NCBI GenBank assembly: GCA_030839005.1
Contig: JAUZEM010000003.1
Span: 1 to 7,894, forward strand
DNA: 7,894 bases
From: Actinomycetota bacterium
GTDB lineage: Bacteria; Actinomycetota; Acidimicrobiia; IMCC26256; PALSA-610
Reading direction: 5' to 3'
Shown: piece by piece, positions 1 to 5,976 of the stretch
How the letters are laid out: each line of letters opens with the position of its first letter
Position numbering within the stretch: position 1 is the first letter of the stretch
Notes under the pieces: generated by a model
Told to the model about the DNA's origin: nothing
The model's input: only the letters and a program-made list of their open reading frames with translations
The model's database searches: none
Program-made: the position numbers and the translations under genes

Positions 1-270
1 CAAGCGGAGCGGTCCGGTCCCGAGCTCCCGCGCCTGGGCAATCGCGGCGCCCTCGAGGGGGCGCGGCTCGTCGCGTGGGGCGACTTCCTCCTGCCGACCG
101 GTGGCGTCGAGGTGCCGGTGATGGGACGCGGCCGCGAGCTCGGACGACTCGTGCTCTACGCGTCGGAGGCGACCCGCGCGTCACTCGAGAAACGTCTGGT
201 GGCGGTTGCCATCGCCGACGAGCTGGGACTGACCTTGGCGTCCGGCCCCCACCCCGAAAAACTGCCCTAA
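1..270 (+). CDS. C-terminal end of a GAF-like domain protein (partial, 5' cut)
   Basis: The first reading frame is open from base 1 and ends at TAA 268-270, giving the last 89 residues of a protein that starts before the window. The end has the look of the last strands and helix of a GAF domain: a V-P-V-M-G-R-G-R-E-L-G-R-L-V-L-Y stretch, then a charged segment and a helix ending A-I-A-D-E-L-G-L-T-L-A. GAF domains bind small ligands or act as sensory modules, but the ligand and any output domain lie outside the window. Codon use is typical of the neighbours. It is convergent with fabI, 73 bases away, so it is not part of the fatty-acid operon. I am fairly sure it is a real gene; the GAF reading comes from pattern recognition on a short fragment and is tentative. 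Confidence 0.7.
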   Translation, partial: QAERSGPELPRLGNRGALEGARLVAWGDFLLPTGGVEVPVMGRGRELGRLVLYASEATRASLEKRLVAVAIADELGLTLASGPHPEKLP

Positions 271-276
271 CCCGCG

Positions 277-334
277 CAACAGTTGGCAATAAAGGTGCGT
301 GCTCCGGGGGGGTTTTCTTGCGGACTGTTGGCAA
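277..334. repeat. Short repeats in the spacer between two converging genes
   Basis: The 73-base gap between the plus-strand gene ending at 270 and fabI ending at 344 holds CAACAGT (277-283) and its exact reverse complement ACTGTTG (324-330). TTGGCAA also occurs twice in direct orientation (283-289 and 328-334). A run of seven G and four T (306-316) lies between them. The 7-bp stem would enclose a 40-base loop and lacks an adjacent U tract on either strand, so it is not a convincing intrinsic terminator. A shared transcription end in this gap is likely from gene orientation only. Confidence 0.3.
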
Positions 335-343
335 GGAAACGGG

Positions 344-1102
344 TCAGGCGCCGATGGCGTGATAGCCGCCGTCGACGTGGATCACCTCGCCCGTCGTCGC
401 CGGGAACAGGTCGGAGAACAGCGCCACGCACGCCGCCGCGACGGGCGAGGGGTCGTTGACGTTCCATCCGAGCGGCGCGCGCTCGCCCCACGCCTCCTCG
501 AACTGCTCGAACCCGGGGATGCTCCGGGCCGCGATCGTGCGGATCGGTCCGGCCGCGACGAGATTGACCCGGATACCCGCCGGGCCCAGGTCGCGGGCGA
601 GGTAGCGCGCGGTCGATTCGAACGCGGCTTTGGCCACCCCCATCCAGTCGTAGACCGGCCAGGCGACGCGGCTGTTGTCGAAGTCGAGCCCGACGATGCT
701 CCCGCCACTCGTCATCATCGGCCGGCAGGCGACGGCGAGCGCCTTCAAGGAGTATGCACTGACCTGCAGCGCGATGGCGACGTCTTCCCACGGCGCGGTG
801 AGGAACCCGCCGCCGAGACAGGATTCGGGGGCGAAGCCGATCGCGTGGAGCACACCGTCGAGATGCCCGCCGACCCGCTCCGCGAGCGCGTCGAGATGCG
901 CGGGATCGGTGACGTCCAGTTCGACGATCACTGGTTCGCCCGGCAATCGCCGCGCCGCGCGCCGCGTCAGGCTCATGGCGCGGCCGAACGACGTCAGCAC
1001 GACCTCGGCGCCCTCTTCCTGCGTGCGACGGGCCACGTGGAACGCCATCGACGCGTCGTTGAGCACACCCGTCACCAGGATCCGCTTGTCGGCGAGCAGC
1101 AT
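344..1102 (-). CDS. fabI: Enoyl-ACP reductase (NADH), InhA/FabI type
   Basis: This 252-residue SDR-family enzyme carries out the last step of each elongation round, reducing trans-2-enoyl-ACP to acyl-ACP in the cytosol. The N-terminus has the FabI-type nucleotide site V-T-G-V-L-N-D-A-S-M-A-F (residues 10-21). H-A-I-G-F lies at 86-90, and the catalytic Tyr-x6-Lys pair is Y151 and K158. N-L-V-A-A-G-P-I-R-T (180-189) and P-A-T-T-G-E-V-I-H-V-D-G-G (234-246) are characteristic. Sequence resemblance is strongest to mycobacterial InhA (R-A-P-L-G-W-N at 208-214), but the substrate loop 190-207 is about ten residues shorter than InhA's and matches E. coli FabI in length. Alanine 87 sits where InhA has Ser94. 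It is the last gene of the operon, 19 bases after accD6; a GGGAG (1115-1119) lies 12 bases before ATG 1102, a rather long spacing. Confidence 0.95.
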   Translation of the reverse strand: MLLADKRILVTGVLNDASMAFHVARRTQEEGAEVVLTSFGRAMSLTRRAARRLPGEPVIVELDVTDPAHLDALAERVGGHLDGVLHAIGFAPESCLGGGFLTAPWEDVAIALQVSAYSLKALAVACRPMMTSGGSIVGLDFDNSRVAWPVYDWMGVAKAAFESTARYLARDLGPAGIRVNLVAAGPIRTIAARSIPGFEQFEEAWGERAPLGWNVNDPSPVAAACVALFSDLFPATTGEVIHVDGGYHAIGA

Positions 1103-1121
1103 CGTTCTCGGAATCTCCCGA

Positions 1122-2456
1122 TCAGAGTGGAGTGTTCGAATGGCGACGGACCGGGCGAACGTCGCGCTTTTGGGCGAGGACGTCGAGCGCGTCGACGAGG
1201 ACGTGCCGGGTGCGCGCCGGATCGACTACAGCGTCGACGAGCCCGCGTTCGGCCGCACGGTAGGGATTCTCGAACGCGGCCTGGTACTCCGCCACCAAGC
1301 CGGGATCGCTGCGGCCCTTGTTCAGGATCGCGACCGCGCCCGCCGCGCCCATCACCGCGATCTCCGCGCTGGGCCACGCGATGCAGAGGTCGTTGCCGAT
1401 GCCGCGCGAGTCCATCACGATGTACGCGCCTCCGTACGCCTTCCGCAGAACGACGCACAGCCGCGGGACCGTGGCCGCCGCGTACGCGTGTACGAGCTCG
1501 GCGCCGTGGCGAATCATGCCCCGCCACTCGAGATCGCGCCCGGGTTCGAATCCCGGGGTGTCGACGAAGGTGATGATCGGGAGGTTGAACACATCGCACG
1601 TCGCCACGAACCGGGCCGCCTTGCGCGACGCTTCGATGTCGATGGTTCCCGCGCGTTGCATCGGCTGGTTCGCAACGACACCGACCGCGCAACCACCGAG
1701 CGATCCGTACCCAGTGACGAGATTCGGCGCGTAACGCGGTCGCAGCTCCAAGAAGGAGTCGACGTCGAGCACGTCCTCCACGACGACACGCACGTCGTAG
1801 GACGCGGTCGAGCGGTGTGGAACCGCAGCCGCGGCGAGATCGCACGAACGCTCTCGCGCGTCGTTGGTCGCGAGCCGGGGGGGATCGTCGAGATGATGAT
1901 CGGGGAGGTACCAGAGCAGCGCTTCGAGCGCCTCGCGAGCCGCGAGGTCGTCGGGGACGACGAGCGACGCGACCCCCGTTCGCCGCGCGTGCACGGCCGC
2001 ACCGCCCAGCTCCGCGCGCGAGACGCGCACCCCGGTGAAGTCCTCGACCGAGTCGGGCCCGGTCACGTACGCGAATGCATCCTCGGTCATCACGACGTGG
2101 TCGAAGAGCCCCAGCGCGAGCGCGGGTCCGGAGACGCAAGTGCCGGTCACCGCCAGCAACGTGGGGACGACGCCGGACACCTGCACGAGCTCGCGCGCGA
2201 GGCGTCCCCACGCGTGGAGCGCGGCGACGCCGTCGCGAAGTTCGGCACCCGACGTGTCGAGCTCGCCGACGAGCGGCACCTGCAACTCTCCGGCAAGTCG
2301 CACCGCCCGCTCGACCGTCGCGCTGCCGTTGACCCCGATCGCCCCGTGGTGCTTCCCACCGGCAACCCGAAAGGAGACCACGCGCCGCCCGCCGATCTCC
2401 GTGATCTCGGCAGAGGCGGCGGCGTCGGCCCATGCGTGGAGGGGCGTGGACCTCAC
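1122..2456 (-). CDS. accD6: AccD6-like acyl-CoA carboxylase carboxyltransferase subunit
   Basis: This 444-residue protein is predicted to be the beta (carboxyltransferase) subunit that moves carboxyl from carboxybiotin to acetyl- or propionyl-CoA, giving malonyl- or methylmalonyl-CoA. The C-terminal half is well conserved: F-V-D-T-P-G-F-E-P-G (297-306), R-K-A-Y-G-G-A-Y-I-V-M (338-348), and A-W-P-S-A-E-I-A-V-M-G-A (360-371). It ends N-T-P-L, close to the end of M. tuberculosis AccD6, which also sits in a FAS-II operon beside KAS genes. Ile346 follows the GGAY oxyanion motif; from family studies of actinobacterial AccB/PccB an Ile here goes with acetyl-CoA use, which would suit malonyl-CoA supply (inference). 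The N-terminal half diverges: T-S-G-A-E-L (68-73) stands where S-G-G-A-R-L is usual, and the protein begins about 30 residues late. I chose GTG 2456 because it overlaps the fabF stop as GTGA; upstream in-frame sequence is fabF in another frame. No biotin carboxylase gene is in the window. Confidence 0.88.
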   Translation of the reverse strand: MRSTPLHAWADAAASAEITEIGGRRVVSFRVAGGKHHGAIGVNGSATVERAVRLAGELQVPLVGELDTSGAELRDGVAALHAWGRLARELVQVSGVVPTLLAVTGTCVSGPALALGLFDHVVMTEDAFAYVTGPDSVEDFTGVRVSRAELGGAAVHARRTGVASLVVPDDLAAREALEALLWYLPDHHLDDPPRLATNDARERSCDLAAAAVPHRSTASYDVRVVVEDVLDVDSFLELRPRYAPNLVTGYGSLGGCAVGVVANQPMQRAGTIDIEASRKAARFVATCDVFNLPIITFVDTPGFEPGRDLEWRGMIRHGAELVHAYAAATVPRLCVVLRKAYGGAYIVMDSRGIGNDLCIAWPSAEIAVMGAAGAVAILNKGRSDPGLVAEYQAAFENPYRAAERGLVDAVVDPARTRHVLVDALDVLAQKRDVRPVRRHSNTPL

Positions 2457-3703
2457 GAAGCGGGCGCCAACACCAATGTCGCGTTGTGACCGCCGAAGCC
2501 GAAGGAATTCGAGAGGGCGGGGGCCGGCGCAAGATCGCGCGCTTCTCCCGCGATCACGTCGAGCGCGATGTCGTCGCCGATGCGCTCGAGGTTCGCGGTC
2601 GGCGGAGCGGCGCCGTGCGCGAGTGCGAGCAGGCAAGCGATGGCTTCGGTCGCGCCGGCGGCTCCGATCAGGTGACCCGTGACCCCCTTGGTCGACGTCA
2701 CCGGCGGCGGCGCTTCGCCGAACACCTTCCGGATCGCTTCGGCCTCGGCCGCATCGTTCAGCGGTGTCGACGTTCCGTGCGCGTTCACGTGCCCGATCGC
2801 GGCGGCGGGGAGGCCGGCGTCGTCGAGCGCGAGCTGCATGCACGCGGCCGCGCCCTCACCGCCGGGCGACGGTGCGGTGATGTGATACGCGTCCGCGTTG
2901 CGCCCGTAGCCGAGTACCTCGCCGTAGATGTGAGCGCCACGACCGACCGCTCTATCCCATCGTTCGAGGACGAGTGCGGCCGCGCCTTCGCCCATCACGA
3001 AGCCGTCGCGGTCGGCGTCGAACGGCCTCGACGCGTGCTCGGGGTCGTCGTTGCGTGTGCTGAGGGCGGTCATGCGTGCGAACGCCGAGATGGCGGTCGG
3101 GGTCATGCACGACTCGGAACCGCCGGTCATCACGATGTCGGCGCTGTCGTCGCGGATGAGACGCGCGGCCTCGCCGATCGCATTCGCGCTCGCGGCGCAC
3201 GCGGTTGCGACGCAGAAGTTCGGTCCCTTCCAACCGAACTGCATCGCGATCGTGCCGGCGGTCGCGTTCGCCATCATCATCGGAACGAGGAACGGGCTGA
3301 CCCGCGCCGCGCCCTTGTCGTTGTATACCCCGACCTGCTCCTCGAGCGTGATGAGGCCGCCGACGCCGGTGCCGACGATGACCGCGCTGCGCGCGGGATC
3401 GCAACGGTGGTCGCCCGCGTCGGCCAAGGCGTCGGCCGCGGCCGCGAAGCCGAGCTGGGTGACGCGATCGACCCGGCGCGCTTGCTTCGCGCCGAGATAC
3501 GGGGCTGCGTCGAAGTCGTGTACCTCACACGCGAACCGGACCGGCAGAGCAGAGGGGTCGTACCGCGTGATGACCGCCGCGGTCGAGCGACCGGAGACCA
3601 GAGTCGACCAGAACGAATCGAGATCGGTGCCCGCGCCCGTCTTGACGCCCAAGCCGGTGACGGCGACGCGGATCCGTCCGCGGTGATCCAGCGTGTCGGA
3701 CAT
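2453..3703 (-). CDS. fabF: Beta-ketoacyl-ACP synthase II (KAS II)
   Basis: This 416-residue thiolase-fold condensing enzyme extends acyl chains by decarboxylative condensation with malonyl-ACP. The catalytic set is complete: Cys169 in V-A-T-A-C-A-A-S-A-N-A, His309 in N-A-H-G-T-S-T-P-L-N-D, Lys339 in T-K-G-V-T-G-H, and His344 in the same motif. The F-G-F-G-G-H-N gating motif is at 401-407. Length matches FabF and KasA/KasB. The active-site neighbourhood reads C-A-A-S-A rather than the common C-A-S-G-A, a mild variation. It starts at ATG 3703, three bases after the acpP stop, with only a distant GGTGG inside the acpP end as a possible ribosome site, so translation is probably coupled to acpP. 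Only one KAS I/II gene is present here, unlike the kasA-kasB pair of mycobacteria. Confidence 0.96.
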   Translation of the reverse strand: MSDTLDHRGRIRVAVTGLGVKTGAGTDLDSFWSTLVSGRSTAAVITRYDPSALPVRFACEVHDFDAAPYLGAKQARRVDRVTQLGFAAAADALADAGDHRCDPARSAVIVGTGVGGLITLEEQVGVYNDKGAARVSPFLVPMMMANATAGTIAMQFGWKGPNFCVATACAASANAIGEAARLIRDDSADIVMTGGSESCMTPTAISAFARMTALSTRNDDPEHASRPFDADRDGFVMGEGAAALVLERWDRAVGRGAHIYGEVLGYGRNADAYHITAPSPGGEGAAACMQLALDDAGLPAAAIGHVNAHGTSTPLNDAAEAEAIRKVFGEAPPPVTSTKGVTGHLIGAAGATEAIACLLALAHGAAPPTANLERIGDDIALDVIAGEARDLAPAPALSNSFGFGGHNATLVLAPAS

Positions 3704-3706
3704 TGT

Positions 3707-3952
3707 CTACGCGTCCACCTTCGCGAGCACGAGATCGACCGCTTGGCCGATCGTGGTGACACCTTCCAGGTCGTCCTCGGGTACCTCGATGTCGAAGCGC
3801 TCCTCGAGGCCCATCACGAGCTCGACGAGGTCGAGGCTGTCGGCGTCGAGATCCTCCTTGAAGCGCGCGGTCTCCGTAACCAGGTCGGGGTCGACGCTCA
3901 GGACCTCGGCGGCGACTTCCTTGATCGTGACGAGCGCTTCGGCGCGTTCCAT
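3707..3952 (-). CDS. acpP: Acyl carrier protein
   Basis: This 81-residue acidic protein is the cytosolic carrier to which growing acyl chains are attached through 4'-phosphopantetheine. The attachment site is Ser39 in the D-A-D-S-L-D-L-V-E-L motif (36-45). It is followed by the acidic recognition helix and the usual F-D-I-E-V-P-E-D-D-L segment (53-62). Size and charge match bacterial AcpP; there is no long C-terminal extension of the kind seen in mycobacterial AcpM. ATG 3952 is preceded by a strong Shine-Dalgarno. The gene sits between fabG (25-base gap) and fabF (3-base gap), the usual order in FAS-II clusters. Confidence 0.97.
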   Translation of the reverse strand: MERAEALVTIKEVAAEVLSVDPDLVTETARFKEDLDADSLDLVELVMGLEERFDIEVPEDDLEGVTTIGQAVDLVLAKVDA

Positions 3953-3960
3953 TGCAATGT

Positions 3961-3967
3961 CCTCCTC
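3961..3967 (-). promoter_or_regulatory. Strong ribosome binding site of acpP
   Basis: Read on the minus strand this is GAGGAGG, eight bases before the acpP ATG at 3952. It fixes the start and is one of the best Shine-Dalgarno sequences in the operon. It lies in one of the operon's few real intergenic gaps, so acpP can be initiated independently and more strongly than its coupled neighbours. Confidence 0.8.
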
Positions 3968-3977
3968 GTAGGGTCGA

Positions 3978-4733
3978 TCAGTGGCCCATGGCCAGGCCGC
4001 CGTCGACGGGCACGACTGCTCCCGTCACGTACGCGGCGGATTCCGAGCACAGGAATGCGATGACGGCCGCACATTCGTCTGCGGTGCCGAGGCGGCCGAG
4101 CGGCACGGCGGCCTCGACCTGCGCGCGCCAGTCGTCGGTCAGATCGTCGGTCATCGAGGTCACGATAGGGCCGGGCGCCACGACGTTGCAGGTGATGTTG
4201 CGCCGGGCGAGCTCGCGGGCGACGCTCCGGGTGAGTCCGACGAGGCCGGCCTTCGCGGCCGCGTAGTTCGCCTGGCCCGCCTGGCCGATGTGGGCGCTCG
4301 CCGAGGAGACATTCACGATCCGGCCGTACCGGGCTTTCATCATGCCGGGCGCCGCTCGCCGGATGGTGTGAAACGCGCCCGTGAGGTTCGTGTCGACGAC
4401 GGCGCGCCAATGTTCGTCGCTCATGCGCACGACGAGGCCGTCACGGGTGATCCCGGCGTTGTTGACGAGGACGGTGACGGGGCCGAACGCACTCTCGACC
4501 TCGCGGAACGCCGCGTCGACGGCATCGGCGTCGGCCACATCGGCGCGCACCGCGACGGCCTTGCCGCCGGCCTGTTCGACGACCTCTCGTGTCTCGCGGG
4601 CACCGTCGGAGTCGGCGGAGTAGCAGAAGCCGAGAGGGTGGCCGGCGCGTGCGAGCGCGAGCACGATCTCGCGTCCGATACCGCGTGACCCGCCCGTGAC
4701 GAAGGCGACGCGGTCGGCCGACGACGCGCTCAC
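3978..4733 (-). CDS. fabG: 3-oxoacyl-ACP reductase
   Basis: This 251-residue classical short-chain dehydrogenase reduces 3-oxoacyl-ACP to 3-hydroxyacyl-ACP with NADPH. Seen in the sequence are T-G-G-S-R-G-I-G (13-20) for the cofactor, N-N-A-G (91-94), and the catalytic tetrad Asn116, Ser144, Tyr157 and Lys161 (N-Y-A-A-A-K). The C-terminal P-V-D-G-G-L (242-247) is typical. Spacing of the tetrad matches E. coli FabG exactly. GTG 4733 is chosen because it overlaps the fabH stop as GTGA, like other junctions here. An ATG at 4745, four codons earlier, is an alternative. No clear ribosome site precedes either, so translation probably follows from fabH. An enzyme of this family could act on other ketones, but the context between fabH and acpP argues for FabG. 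Confidence 0.95.
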   Translation of the reverse strand: MSASSADRVAFVTGGSRGIGREIVLALARAGHPLGFCYSADSDGARETREVVEQAGGKAVAVRADVADADAVDAAFREVESAFGPVTVLVNNAGITRDGLVVRMSDEHWRAVVDTNLTGAFHTIRRAAPGMMKARYGRIVNVSSASAHIGQAGQANYAAAKAGLVGLTRSVARELARRNITCNVVAPGPIVTSMTDDLTDDWRAQVEAAVPLGRLGTADECAAVIAFLCSESAAYVTGAVVPVDGGLAMGH

Positions 4734-5716
4734 CGCGCACCCCATCGCAACAACGCGCTGGCCCAGGTCATGCCCGCGCCGAAGCCGGAGCACAGCACGA
4801 GGTCGCCGGCGCGCACGCGTCCGTCGTCGACCGCCTCGAACAGGGCGAGCGGGATCGACGCCGACGACGTGTTGCCGAAGCGGTCGATGTTGACGAGCGT
4901 GCGCTCGGGTTCGAAACCGAGACGGTTCGCCGCGGCCTCGATGATGCGAGCGTTGGCCTGGTGCGGCACGAACCACGCGACGTCCGAAGCCTCGACTCCC
5001 GCGCGCTCGAGCGTGAGTGCCGCCGAGTCGACGACGGCGCGTACCGCTCGCCGGAACACCTCTTGGCCCGCCATCTTCAAGTAGTGCTCGCGACCCGCGA
5101 CCGTGGCGGCACTCGCGGGTCGCCGGCTGCCTCCCGCGGGTACTTCGAGCAGGCCGGCCGCCGAGCCGTCGCAACCGAGATCCCAAGCGAGCACACCGGG
5201 AGTCTCTCGCATGGGCGCGAGTACCGCGGCGCCCGCTCCGTCGCCGAACAACACCGTCGTGGTGCGATCCTCGGGGTCGATGATGCGGCTCAACGTCTCC
5301 GCGCCGACGAGAAGGACGTGCTCATAGCCCATTCCGAGCATCGAGGCGCCGACGACGAGCTCGTACACGAACCCCGCGCACGCGGCGTTCATGTCGAACG
5401 AGCCGCACTGCAGGCCGAGCGTCTCGCCGACGAACGCGCCGGTGTGCGGTATCGGCTGCTCGGGCGTCACCGTCGCGATGATCATCAGGTCGATGTCGGC
5501 CGGGATCAGACCGGCGCGCTTGATCGCCTGGGTCGCGGCCTCGGTCGCCAACGTGGCCGTGCTCTCGTTCGGGCCCGCAATGCGACGTTCGCGGATGCCG
5601 GTTCGCTCGACGATCCACGCGTCGCTCGTGTCGAGCCGTGCTTCGAGGTCGGCATTGGTGACGCGGGCGTCGGGTACCGCCGTACCCCAACCGACGATGC
5701 CGGCGGCGGCCGTCAT
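4730..5716 (-). CDS. fabH: Beta-ketoacyl-ACP synthase III (initiation KAS)
   Basis: This 328-residue enzyme starts fatty-acid synthesis by condensing an acyl-CoA primer with malonyl-ACP. The Cys-His-Asn triad is complete: Cys113 in N-A-A-C-A-G-F, His252 in V-P-H-Q-A-N-A-R-I, and Asn282 in F-G-N-T-S-S-A-S. The N-terminal W-I-V-E-R-T-G-I-R-E-R (34-44) and the glycine-rich end (G-F-G-A-G-M-T-W, 311-318) are family hallmarks. ATG 5716 overlaps the stop of the preceding small gene as ATGA; upstream in-frame extension runs through that gene in another frame. A FabH beside fabD and fabZ indicates de novo FAS-II synthesis, not elongation of FAS-I products as in mycobacteria. Primer choice (acetyl versus branched) cannot be read from the sequence alone. 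Confidence 0.96.
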   Translation of the reverse strand: MTAAAGIVGWGTAVPDARVTNADLEARLDTSDAWIVERTGIRERRIAGPNESTATLATEAATQAIKRAGLIPADIDLMIIATVTPEQPIPHTGAFVGETLGLQCGSFDMNAACAGFVYELVVGASMLGMGYEHVLLVGAETLSRIIDPEDRTTTVLFGDGAGAAVLAPMRETPGVLAWDLGCDGSAAGLLEVPAGGSRRPASAATVAGREHYLKMAGQEVFRRAVRAVVDSAALTLERAGVEASDVAWFVPHQANARIIEAAANRLGFEPERTLVNIDRFGNTSSASIPLALFEAVDDGRVRAGDLVLCSGFGAGMTWASALLRWGAR

Positions 5717-5976
5717 GCGACCCGCATCCAAGCGACCGGCTGACCTTCGCGCAGGCGCTCGCCCGAGTGCGCGAGAACACCCATGACCACGCCCGTGAAC
5801 GCGCTGCGGACCGGTTCTCGGGTTCCGGGGCCTTCGACGACGCCCACGACCTCGCCCACGCTCACCGTCGCGCCCTTCTCGACGCCGAGCGGCCGGAACA
5901 CGCCGACGACCGGCGCGACGATCATCCGTTCGACCATTGCCACCCGCTCGCCCTCGAGATCGAGTCGGGGGCTCAT
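5713..5976 (-). CDS. Biotinyl/lipoyl-like domain protein lacking the acceptor lysine
   Basis: This 87-residue protein is a single biotinyl/lipoyl-type domain. Positions 19-27 (I-V-A-P-V-V-G-V-F) resemble the start of the AccB carrier domain. V-E-K-G-A-T-V-S-V-G-E (32-42), A-F-T-G-V-V (59-64) and G-E-R-L-R-E-G-Q-P-V (72-81) follow the hammerhead pattern on both sides of the hairpin turn. At the turn, where a carrier has A-M-K-M, this protein has Gly49-Pro50-Gly51-Thr52, so the lysine is Gly51. The only lysine is K34, far from the turn, so it should not be biotinylated or lipoylated. ATG 5976 overlaps the fabD stop as ATGA and has a good GAGGAG (5982-5987) five bases upstream. Location in an operon with a carboxyltransferase suggests an AccB relative turned into a structural or regulatory partner, which is inference. 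Other uses of the fold, such as a docking adaptor, are possible. Confidence 0.85.
   Translation of the reverse strand: MSPRLDLEGERVAMVERMIVAPVVGVFRPLGVEKGATVSVGEVVGVVEGPGTREPVRSAFTGVVMGVLAHSGERLREGQPVAWMRVA

Noticed and set aside
271..343. Intrinsic terminator for fabI or the left gene
   Set aside because: The only paired segment has a 7-bp stem with a 40-base loop and no U tract in the right place; kept only as a repeat.
75..362. Plus-strand ORF of 95 codons near the left edge
   Set aside because: It overlaps the frame open from base 1 to 270, which has coherent GAF-like protein sequence; this one is arginine-rich shadow sequence and runs into the end of fabI.
299..2489. Long plus-strand ORFs (299-1573, 675-2489) opposite fabI and accD6
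   Set aside because: They are antisense to clearly conserved enzymes, are rich in Arg, Asp and His as expected of high-G+C shadow frames, and show no family motif.
2457..2843. N-terminal extension of the carboxyltransferase to residue 573
   Set aside because: The extra 129 residues are the fabF gene read in another frame (arginine-rich, no carboxyltransferase pattern). GTG 2456 overlaps the fabF stop like other junctions.
2432..4063. 543-codon plus-strand ORF opposite fabF and acpP
   Set aside because: The opposite strand has full catalytic motifs of FabF and ACP; the plus frame has no recognisable domain.
4734..5186. N-terminal extension of FabG beyond 4733
   Set aside because: It is fabH read out of frame; SDR enzymes begin a few residues before the T-G-x3-G-I-G motif, which GTG 4733 satisfies.
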